This document shows, piece after piece, positions 1-6,725 of a stretch of 9,808 nt of DNA; the first letter of the stretch is position 1; the number at the start of each line of letters is the position of its first letter. Source of the DNA: Candidatus Aegiribacteria sp. (GTDB taxonomy: Bacteria > Fermentibacterota > Fermentibacteria > Fermentibacterales > JCC-6); contig JAUVUL010000027.1 of assembly GCA_030600975.1 (NCBI GenBank), forward strand, positions 1 through 9,808. Direction: 5' to 3'. Position numbers and translations under genes: made by a program. The notes beneath the pieces are model-generated. The model searched no databases and had not been told where the DNA came from. It saw only the letters and a program-made list of their open reading frames with translations.

Positions 1-1009
1 ATCCGGCAATATCCCGTAGGCCCCTGACCTTGCTGCGGCCTGAGCGGAATAGAAGTTCAAACCAGTCTGAGAGAACACCTTTCTTCAGTTCAAGCTGACC
101 GTTATCAGTCCTCATGACAGCTTTCTTCCCTGAAGTATCAAGTTCAAGAATTACTATTGCACAGGACCCGTCAACATTTTCAGGGCCGGGCAGTTCTGCA
201 GTCCACCTGTTCTTATCAATTTTATTAAGCGTTCGCAGGAGGCCGCCTGTAAAAGTACCTTCATGTTCATCTTCCGTGAAAACAGTATAGCTGCCCTGGG
301 TACCCCGCAGATCTGGAACGCACATACCGCTCAGCAGATGACCATCGAGCGGCTCGGGGGGATATGTTATAGGAACCCTGAGGACAGTGGACCTTATGCC
401 GTAACGCTTCAGAAGGCTCCAGAATGGTCTGCCTTTTCGAAGAAGTTTCACAAAAGGCTTCATCACAGTTCTTCGTAAAGGACCCAGCCCTACTCTTGAC
501 GGAGCTGTTCCGGTTTGAACAGATGAGAGTTTAGCGAGATACCTCTTCCTGTCAGGTGCCAGGAAGTCGAAGATACCGTGTTTCCCCGGATTAACACCTG
601 TCTGAAATGAGGACCACGCAACCGGTGAGATACCGGGGCATGTTGTTCCCAGCCTGGAAAACGTCCCCTCATCATTGAATTTTTTAAGGAAGGGCATTTC
701 ACCATCGATCATCATTTTCTCTGCGATAACCGGAGAAAGACCGTCAAGCCCAAGAATCACAACCCTTTTCGCAGTTCTTCTGTACTCTCTTCTTCTTCTC
801 CTGAGCAACTTTATTACGATGGTTACCGGCCAGATGAGTGCTGAGAGCAGTGAAACGAGAATAGCGTTTAGGAACACAAGGAAGGATGTGACTATCCCGA
901 AACCGGCACCCGGACCGACGTAAGCCGTTGCTGACCCCGCGAACAGCAGCAGGATTAAGATGAAAAAGGGAAACCGGCGGGTGCTGGTTTCCCGGTACTT
1001 TGCAAAGAT
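1..1009 (-). CDS. Membrane-anchored type I phosphodiesterase / alkaline phosphatase superfamily protein (3' end outside window)
   Basis: About 336 N-terminal residues of a metal-dependent phospho- or sulfo-ester hydrolase; substrate unknown. Seen, numbering from the ATC at 1009: two hydrophobic segments (about 13-29 and 38-69) separated by AYVGPGAGFG, then five arginines (70-74), then the catalytic domain opening with VVILGLDGLSP (D89, expected metal ligand). TCPGISPVAWSSFQTG follows, with S128 at the expected nucleophile position, then VNPGKHGIFDF. This order is typical of the type I phosphodiesterase/nucleotide pyrophosphatase family; the rest of the metal site lies beyond the left edge. 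The frame is open from 1027 down to 1 and has no ATG/GTG/TTG near its beginning. The only start well spaced from a ribosome site is ATC at 1009, six bases after AGGAGG. A canonical start would have to be further in and would cut into the first membrane segment. It diverges from the nitroreductase gene. Family assignment is firm; start and substrate are not. Confidence 0.85.
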   Translation of the reverse strand, partial: MFAKYRETSTRRFPFFILILLLFAGSATAYVGPGAGFGIVTSFLVFLNAILVSLLSALIWPVTIVIKLLRRRRREYRRTAKRVVILGLDGLSPVIAEKMMIDGEMPFLKKFNDEGTFSRLGTTCPGISPVAWSSFQTGVNPGKHGIFDFLAPDRKRYLAKLSSVQTGTAPSRVGLGPLRRTVMKPFVKLLRKGRPFWSLLKRYGIRSTVLRVPITYPPEPLDGHLLSGMCVPDLRGTQGSYTVFTEDEHEGTFTGGLLRTLNKIDKNRWTAELPGPENVDGSCAIVILELDTSGKKAVMRTDNGQLELKKGVLSDWFELLFRSGRSKVRGLRDIAG

Positions 1010-1015
1010 TGTTAT

Positions 1016-1021
1016 CCTCCT
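1016..1021 (-). promoter_or_regulatory. Ribosome binding site AGGAGG that decides an ATC start
   Basis: A perfect AGGAGG on the minus strand is followed by the six bases ATAACA and then ATC (1009-1007), in frame with the phosphodiesterase. ATA directly after the site is too close to be the start. A TTG three bases further on is out of frame and soon reaches a stop. ATC or ATT initiation is rare; infC, with its ATT start, is the textbook case. A base substitution in the assembly (ATG read as ATC) is an equally plausible explanation. Confidence 0.55.
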
Positions 1022-1038
1022 GTGCCTTTATGGAGAAA

Positions 1039-1067
1039 AATATTGTTAAGTTTTCCTGTAGCGTCAA
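1039..1067 (-). promoter_or_regulatory. Candidate sigma70-type promoter of the phosphodiesterase gene
   Basis: On the minus strand TTGACG (1067-1062, five of six matches to the -35 consensus) is followed by a 17-base spacer and AATATT (1044-1039, four of six matches to the -10). Transcription would begin near 1032, about 20 bases before the proposed start codon and just ahead of the AGGAGG. I found no comparably good plus-strand promoter for the divergent nitroreductase in the same 233-bp intergenic region. Confidence 0.45.
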
Positions 1068-1230
1068 TTTTAATCTACCTTAATATAACCTAAATATTCT
1101 GATGTATTCTGTTATGAAACCCGCTCATGTTGAAACATCCTTGTTGGAAGCAGATCCTGGGGCGTTTGAAAACCCGATTTACTATCGGTCATTTGCTAAG
1201 CTCACCTATCAACATGCAGAACACCATAAA

Positions 1231-1235
1231 GGAGG
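1231..1235 (+). promoter_or_regulatory. Ribosome binding site GGAGG fixing the nitroreductase start at 1243
   Basis: AAAGGAGG with a seven-base spacer precedes ATGATG at 1243. The reading frame is open further upstream to an ATG at 1102, but that ATG has no ribosome site. The 47 extra residues it would add show no recognisable domain and would bury the signal peptide, so 1243 is preferred. Confidence 0.8.
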
Positions 1236-1242
1236 AATTCCG

Positions 1243-2271
1243 ATGATGAGCAAGGCGGTTGCTGTATTCGTTCTGATCTCGTGCTTTTGTACGGCTGTAT
1301 TTGCTCAGGAGTATGACCAGCTCGTACTGGAAGCCTCAAACAAGCTGTTGGCCTCGGATTATCAGGCTTCACTGGAGCTGTACCGGCAAGCTTTTCAGGT
1401 CGAAGACGGCAATATCTTTGACTTGTATAACGCTGCTTGCGCCGCCGCCCTTTGCGGGAACTCCGATGCGGCGTTCATGTATCTCGAAAAGGCGGTCAAC
1501 AGCAATCTTATCGAAAAGCAGTGGCTGGAGGAAGACGAGGATCTTGTAAATCTCCACTCTGATAGCCGTTGGTATACTTTGCTTGCAGCGATGGATGCCA
1601 GGGTGGACTCCGTTTTGGCCTCATTGCCGGAATATCACCCGGAAGGGTCGGTCGTTGCATTACCTCAGCCCCGGTTATCAAGTGATGTGTCGGTGGAGGA
1701 GGCCATGCAGAACCGGCGCTCCGTCCGTTGCTATGAGGATTCACCATTGACCATAGCCGAGGTTTCGCAGCTCCTGTGGTCTGCATACGGGCTGAGCTAC
1801 CCGGTCGAGAACGCACCGGACTTCCTGCGTGGCGGCCTCAGAACAGCTCCTTCTGCCGGGGCATTGTATCCTCTGGAGCTATACCTGGTGGCTCGTAACG
1901 TGACGGATCTCGATCCGGGGATCTACTGGTACAAATCCGAGACCCATGAGCTCGTGCGCATGACAGGCGAGGATTGCTGGGATGAATTCAGCAACGCGGG
2001 GTTCAATCAGCTTCATTTCGAGACCGCGGCTGCGGCGATTGTGTATTCGGCTATTTTTGAACGGTGTACAGAGAAATACGGAGATCGCGGCCGGGAACGT
2101 TATGTGTGCATGGATCTCGGTCATTCGGCCGAGAATGTATACCTTCAGGCTTACGCCTTAAAGATCGGAACGTGCGCTATCGGAGCCTTCAGCGACCTGG
2201 CTTTGAAGCAGGTGATCCGGATGACCAGGATCGAAGTGCCACTCTATATCATGCCGCTCGGTAAGGTGTAA
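1243..2271 (+). CDS. Exported TPR-SagB/ThcOx-type nitroreductase family protein
   Basis: A 342-residue protein in three parts. Residues 1-21 are a signal peptide (MMSK, hydrophobic core, probable cleavage after AVFA; LISC at 11-14 also resembles a lipobox, so a lipoprotein is possible). Residues about 22-128 are TPR-like helices, with SLELYRQAF and NAACAAALCGNSDAAFMYLEKA. Residues about 150-342 form an FMN-dependent nitroreductase fold of the SagB/ThcOx branch, with RRSVRCYEDSPLT (159-170), TAPSAGALYPLELY (201-214), GHSAENVYLQAYAL (293-306) and a terminal PLYIMPLGK. The domain ends where the family normally ends. SagB relatives oxidise azolines in peptide natural products, but no cyclodehydratase, YcaO or precursor peptide is visible here, so that role is not supported. 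Arginine codons are 14 CGN to 3 AGR by hand count, opposite to the M18 gene. Family assignment is firm; the reaction is unknown. Confidence 0.85.
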   Translation: MMSKAVAVFVLISCFCTAVFAQEYDQLVLEASNKLLASDYQASLELYRQAFQVEDGNIFDLYNAACAAALCGNSDAAFMYLEKAVNSNLIEKQWLEEDEDLVNLHSDSRWYTLLAAMDARVDSVLASLPEYHPEGSVVALPQPRLSSDVSVEEAMQNRRSVRCYEDSPLTIAEVSQLLWSAYGLSYPVENAPDFLRGGLRTAPSAGALYPLELYLVARNVTDLDPGIYWYKSETHELVRMTGEDCWDEFSNAGFNQLHFETAAAAIVYSAIFERCTEKYGDRGRERYVCMDLGHSAENVYLQAYALKIGTCAIGAFSDLALKQVIRMTRIEVPLYIMPLGKV

Positions 2272-2297
2272 CACCCTTATATACGCGTCTCGAACTG

Positions 2298-2373
2298 GAT
2301 ACCCTGACTGGAACTTCCATCTGAAGCATCTGCTTACTTGAGAATACCCATATATTACAGGATACAGGGTATC
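2298..2373. repeat. 9-bp perfect inverted repeat GATACCCTG / CAGGGTATC
   Basis: GATACCCTG at 2298-2306 is the exact reverse complement of CAGGGTATC at 2365-2373, with 58 bases between the arms. It lies in the 241-bp gap before the activase gene. The right arm is shared with a local short hairpin, so the two pairings exclude each other. It could be part of a leader RNA fold or a pair of protein-binding sites. No U-tract follows, so it is not an intrinsic terminator. Confidence 0.4.
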
Positions 2374-2400
2374 AGGTTTTGCCTGATTGTTAGCAACAAT
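2361..2400. repeat. Three overlapping perfect short palindromes upstream of the activase operon
   Basis: Within 40 bases there are three perfect dyads: GATAC-AGG-GTATC (2361-2373), ATCAGG-TTTTG-CCTGAT (2371-2387) and ATTGTT-AGC-AACAAT (2386-2400). Neighbours share bases at their edges, so as RNA only non-overlapping ones could form together. The last is a 15-bp near-symmetric site of a size typical for a dimeric repressor. None has a following T-run. The rest of 2272-2512 holds no gene and no promoter I could support; AAGGA at 2499-2503, nine bases before ATG 2513, is the ribosome site of the next gene. Confidence 0.4.
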
Positions 2401-2512
2401 ACAGGGAACTCTGATCATTATTGCCGCAATTCGATGTCTGTCACTTCTTAGGAATTATGTGATTTTCTTGAGATTACCTGCGGCAGATACCTTTCGAGAA
2501 GGATAAGAATTT

Positions 2513-5500
2513 ATGAAAAGAAGGATCGGTATAGACATGGGATCAGTGAGCACGAAGGTCGTGCTCATTGACGAAAACACCATTACCTCCGCCATGTACA
2601 GAAGGCACCATGGTAAGCCTGTCGATTCCCTGGTGGCTATCCTTTCGGACCTTGAGGGCTGGGAGGGAAGCCCGGCGTCTTTTACCGGCAGCGCTTCAAG
2701 GAGTGCATCGTCAGCCGCAGGTTGTGAAGTTATCAATGAAGTAGTTTCCCTCGCAGCTTCGATTCCACTTTTCTGCCCGGAGGTCAGATCGGTCATCGAA
2801 ATGGGTGGGCAGGACTCCAAGCTGCTTCTTTTCAGACAGACTCCCGATGAGTTGATCTTTGAGGATTTTTCCATGAATTCAGTCTGCGCAGCCGGTACGG
2901 GCTCCTTCCTTGATCAGCAGGCTTCAAGGCTGGGGCTGAAGACCGAAGAACTCGGCGAACTGGCCCTTCAATGCAGCCATCCCCCGAGGATAGCTGGGCG
3001 ATGCAGCGTATTCGCGAAAACGGATATGATACATCTCCAGCAGATAGGTACGCCGGTATCCCATATAGTTGCCGGTCTCTGCTTCGCTGTGGCAAGGAAT
3101 TTCAAGAGTTCCATTGCTTCAGGAAGGGATTTCCGTCCTCCAGTCGCCTTCGTAGGAGGGGTAGCCGCAAACCGGGGAATGGTTAACGCTTTCCGTGAGG
3201 TTCTCGGCAGTGATTTTTCTGACCTGATCATCCCGGATAATTTCAGATGCCTTACAGCCGCAGGGGCAGCGTTAGCTGCGGATGACGGGAAATCCAGCAT
3301 GATCGATGGCGATTTTATAGGCAGGCTTCTAAATATTGAAAAAGGAATCAAACCGGGAAACACCCTGAGTCCGCTCAGAAATTTCTCAATTACACACCCC
3401 GAACCCCGGGAAGTATCTGAGAATACCGACGAACCTGTCTATTTAGGCATCGATGTCGGGTCCATCAGCACAAATCTTGTAGCTATCGGTGAGCCTTCCG
3501 GTAACCTCCTTGCATCCGAATACCTGATGACTGCCGGAAGACCTCTTGAAGCAGTAAAACAGGGGCTTTCAAGACTGGAGCATACTCTGGGCATGGACAG
3601 GAAGGTTCTCGGGGTGGGTACTACCGGTTCCGGACGGTATATGACAGGTGATTTTACGGGCGCAGATATAGTCAGAAATGAGATTACCGCCCAGGCCAGG
3701 GCTGCAGTGGAAATTGATCCGGAAGTCGACACGATATTCGAGATAGGTGGCCAGGATTCGAAATATATATCTATCAGAAATGGTAGAGTGGTTGACTTTG
3801 AAATGAACAAGGTTTGTGCCGCGGGGACAGGTTCATTCCTTGAAGAACAGGCCGAAAAGCTTGGTTTAGACATAAGGGAATTCGGGCCTCTTGCTATCGT
3901 CGCAACGGCTCCATGCAGTCTTGGAGAGCGTTGTACAGTATTCATGGAAAGTGATGTCTTTTCGCAACAGGCTGATGGCACTTCAGTGGAGAATATTGTA
4001 TCCGGGTTGTCGTATTCAATAGTAAGGAACTATCTGCACAGAGTTGTAGGAGAGAAGAGAATAGGCAATCGTATATTCTTCCAGGGCGGGACAGCCTTCA
4101 ACACAGGCGTAGCCGCTGCCTTCAACGCTATTTTAAAGGACAAACAAGTAACTATCCCCGAAAATCACCACGTAACTGGAGCAATAGGCGTAGCGCTCCT
4201 TGCAGCGGAGGAGAAGCCCCCCGGTCCATCGAAATTCAAGGGGTTCAAGCTGGCAGATGAGAAATACAGGCAGGAAACCTTCGTATGCGAAGGATGCCCC
4301 AACCGTTGCGAAATTCACCGCATAATACTCCATGACGGAAAAGACCTCTTCTACGGAGGAAGATGTGAGAAGTACGAAACGGAAACTACTCCTTCCAGTC
4401 AGGTTGACCCCGGAACAAACTGGTTCAAGGAGAGGGAGAAGCTTCTTCTAGAAGGTTACACCGGCAGTGTTTCAGGGAGTAAACCGGTTGTCGGAATACC
4501 CAGAGCGTTATGGTTCTGGGAATTCTTTCCCTTCTTCAGAACTTTCTTCGAGGAGTGCGGTTTTGATGTTATCATATCAGGTACATCGACCAGCAGCCTC
4601 ATACATTCCGGTGTTGAAAGTGTCGCGGCAGAGACATGTTTCCCGGTGAAGCTCGCCCACGGACATGTTATGGACCTCCTCGAGAAGGATATTGATTACA
4701 TTTTCCTTCCTTCCATACTCAGATCATTTCCTAATGGTGATTTCACGGAATCCTACAACTGTCCGTATATTGAGGCTTCACCGTATATCATCGACTCCGG
4801 CCTTGGTCTTTCCGCCGAGGAGAATATCACCACTCTTAGTCCAGTGCTTGATTTCTCCCTTCAGGGAAGGGAATGGATGAACGGACTGCTGGAAATGACT
4901 GCCGGGCTTGATATTAATGCAGCTACTGCCAGAAAAGCCGCTTCAGAGGCAAGAAGAGAGCACCTACGATTCAGAGATTCCCTGTTGAAAGCGGGTAAAC
5001 GGGATCTGGAAGAAATCGGAGAAGACCAGGCTGCCTTCGTAATAATCAGCAGGCCATATAACGGATCAGACCCCGCCGTGAACGTCGGTCTTCCCGACAA
5101 ACTGGCAAAACTGGGGGCATCGGTGATTCCAACGGACTTTCTGGAGCTTCCCCTGAAGCGTGCCTCGGAGCTGCACAGAAATATGTACTGGCAGTACGGT
5201 CAGAGGATTATAGCGGCAGCGCTTGCGATTAGGGAGGATCCCAGGTTTAACGGTGTTTACATCACCAATTTCGGCTGCGGTCCGGATTCGTTCATTCAGC
5301 ACGAAGTAGCAAGAATAATGGGTGAGAAACCGATGCTGACCATAGAAATCGATGAACATGCTGCCGATGCGGGGGTAATAACGAGATGTGAAGCCTTCAT
5401 GGATGCGATCAAAGGTAGAAGACAGCATGGAACATCTTCTTTCCGGCAACAGCTCGGGAACAGGAACATGGATATCGGGAAGAGGACAGTCTGGGTTCCC

Positions 5501-6706
5501 TGGCTGGGTGACGCAACCTGGGTAGCTGTAGCAGCCGCCAGGAAACATGGTGTCAAAGCCGTTAAAATACCTCCCACGAACAGAGATTCCGTTGCACTGG
5601 GCCGCTCCGTAACAACCGGTAAGGAATGCTATCCCGCGATCATAACCGCGGGAAACATGCTGTCCATTTTAAGAGATAACGAACCGTCCGAAACAGCCTT
5701 CTTCATCGGCACTGCATCAGGACCGTGCCGTTTCGGCCAGTACTGCAGTTATCACAGGATACTTCTTGACAGGCTGGGTTACGAGGATGTTCCCATAATT
5801 ACCGCGACTTCAAGCGATTCTTATACCAGCGTCAAGGAACTCTCTACTGTGGGATTCCAGATGGATATGCTTAAGGCTGCCGTAGCCGGCGATGTTCTGA
5901 AAAGCGCTCTTTACAGAGTTCGCCCCTACGAGCTTGAAAACGGATCGGCTGACATGGTGCTGGATAAATATCTTGCTGCAACTGCCGAAGCCATGAGCAG
6001 CGGAGGGTCTCTTATTCCGGTACTTGAAGAAGCGGCATCGGAATTCATGAGTATTCCAAGAAAGGATGTTCCGAAACCTCTTGTACTGATGTTCGGTGAG
6101 ATTTACGTAAGGAACGATTCCTTCGCCCACTCCTATACGGACCTGAGCATTGAAGCCCTGGGGGGGGAAGTTCTTTATACTCCGCTGATGGAGTGGTTCG
6201 AATACGTAAATCATTCTTTCATAAGTAAATCTAAGAACAGAAGACAATTGGTTGATCTTATCAAGGGATACTCAAGGATGAAGATCATGAAGAGGCTTCG
6301 AAGGAAACTGGAAGCTCCGTTTGCCGGCATTCTCGCGGACCGTCCCGCTTTGGAACCTGACGAGATCATGAAGGCAGCACAGCCTTACATGAAAGAGAAC
6401 ATAGGGGGGGAGGCAATTCTCTGTGTTGGCGCTCCGCTTGCATTTAATGAGAAAGCATCGATAGACGGCGCCATCAATATCTTTCCATTCACATGTCTGC
6501 CTGGAACCGTCGTGACCGCTATAAGCAAGAAGATAAGAAAGGAACACAGGAAACTTCCATGGCTGAATCTGGCATTCGACGGTCAGGAGGATACAGATAA
6601 CGAAGCAAGGCTTCAGGCGTTCATGTACCAGGTCATGCAGAATTTCAGAGCCAGGGTAACAAAAATGTCTGGCAGCCCCGCTACAGCCATTGAAATAGAG
6701 CAGTAA
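2513..6706 (+). CDS. Acyl-CoA dehydratase activase-related fusion protein (two BadF/BcrA-type ATPase domains + DUF2229 + dehydratase-like C-terminus)
   Basis: A 1397-residue cytoplasmic iron-sulfur ATPase fusion of the COG1924-COG3580-COG3581 type. ATPase domain 1 (about 3-257) has GIDMGSVSTKVVLID, GGQDSKLLLF, CAAGTGSF (C125) and GRCSVF (C164). ATPase domain 2 (about 309-565) repeats this with GIDVGSISTNLVAIG, GGQDSKYISI, CAAGTGSF (C435) and ERCTVF (C474). In the known activators a homodimer holds one [4Fe-4S] cluster with two such cysteines per subunit; here one chain supplies all four. A linker carries CEGCPNRC plus GGRC (C592, C595, C599, C618). The DUF2229 part (about 655-960) starts VGIPRALWFWEFFPFF and has ETCFPVK, NCPY and GCGPDSF (C709, C750, C922). 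The last part (about 990-1350) has KECYP, GPCRFGQYC and TCLPG (C1039, C1072, C1078, C1328). Members of this family use ATP to push electrons to low potential; this fused form has no established substrate. It probably forms an operon with the aminopeptidase 19 nt downstream. Confidence 0.9.
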   Translation: MKRRIGIDMGSVSTKVVLIDENTITSAMYRRHHGKPVDSLVAILSDLEGWEGSPASFTGSASRSASSAAGCEVINEVVSLAASIPLFCPEVRSVIEMGGQDSKLLLFRQTPDELIFEDFSMNSVCAAGTGSFLDQQASRLGLKTEELGELALQCSHPPRIAGRCSVFAKTDMIHLQQIGTPVSHIVAGLCFAVARNFKSSIASGRDFRPPVAFVGGVAANRGMVNAFREVLGSDFSDLIIPDNFRCLTAAGAALAADDGKSSMIDGDFIGRLLNIEKGIKPGNTLSPLRNFSITHPEPREVSENTDEPVYLGIDVGSISTNLVAIGEPSGNLLASEYLMTAGRPLEAVKQGLSRLEHTLGMDRKVLGVGTTGSGRYMTGDFTGADIVRNEITAQARAAVEIDPEVDTIFEIGGQDSKYISIRNGRVVDFEMNKVCAAGTGSFLEEQAEKLGLDIREFGPLAIVATAPCSLGERCTVFMESDVFSQQADGTSVENIVSGLSYSIVRNYLHRVVGEKRIGNRIFFQGGTAFNTGVAAAFNAILKDKQVTIPENHHVTGAIGVALLAAEEKPPGPSKFKGFKLADEKYRQETFVCEGCPNRCEIHRIILHDGKDLFYGGRCEKYETETTPSSQVDPGTNWFKEREKLLLEGYTGSVSGSKPVVGIPRALWFWEFFPFFRTFFEECGFDVIISGTSTSSLIHSGVESVAAETCFPVKLAHGHVMDLLEKDIDYIFLPSILRSFPNGDFTESYNCPYIEASPYIIDSGLGLSAEENITTLSPVLDFSLQGREWMNGLLEMTAGLDINAATARKAASEARREHLRFRDSLLKAGKRDLEEIGEDQAAFVIISRPYNGSDPAVNVGLPDKLAKLGASVIPTDFLELPLKRASELHRNMYWQYGQRIIAAALAIREDPRFNGVYITNFGCGPDSFIQHEVARIMGEKPMLTIEIDEHAADAGVITRCEAFMDAIKGRRQHGTSSFRQQLGNRNMDIGKRTVWVPWLGDATWVAVAAARKHGVKAVKIPPTNRDSVALGRSVTTGKECYPAIITAGNMLSILRDNEPSETAFFIGTASGPCRFGQYCSYHRILLDRLGYEDVPIITATSSDSYTSVKELSTVGFQMDMLKAAVAGDVLKSALYRVRPYELENGSADMVLDKYLAATAEAMSSGGSLIPVLEEAASEFMSIPRKDVPKPLVLMFGEIYVRNDSFAHSYTDLSIEALGGEVLYTPLMEWFEYVNHSFISKSKNRRQLVDLIKGYSRMKIMKRLRRKLEAPFAGILADRPALEPDEIMKAAQPYMKENIGGEAILCVGAPLAFNEKASIDGAINIFPFTCLPGTVVTAISKKIRKEHRKLPWLNLAFDGQEDTDNEARLQAFMYQVMQNFRARVTKMSGSPATAIEIEQ

Positions 6707-6725
6707 CACTGAAGGCGCAGGAATA

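Noticed and set aside
744..1067. A 107-codon minus-strand reading frame with its own ATG at 1067.
   Set aside because: It overlaps the phosphodiesterase gene in another frame. Its product has no recognisable features, while the overlapping frame shows clear family motifs.
1102..1242. An in-frame ATG at 1102 that would extend the nitroreductase by 47 residues.
   Set aside because: It has no ribosome site, the added residues resemble no domain, and a strong GGAGG sits right before ATG 1243, where a signal peptide begins.
1243..2271. A thiazole/oxazole-modified peptide cluster around the SagB-like gene.
   Set aside because: No precursor peptide, YcaO or cyclodehydratase gene is present within the window.
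2386..2400. The ATTGTT-AGC-AACAAT dyad as a Rex operator.
   Set aside because: The half-sites resemble TTGTTAA but are too close together; the known Rex site has a longer arm and spacer.
6160..6167. An eight-G run in the activase gene (another of seven at 6404-6410), a possible frameshift point.
   Set aside because: The frame stays open with family-like sequence on both sides of each run, so there is no sign of a frameshift or of programmed slippage.
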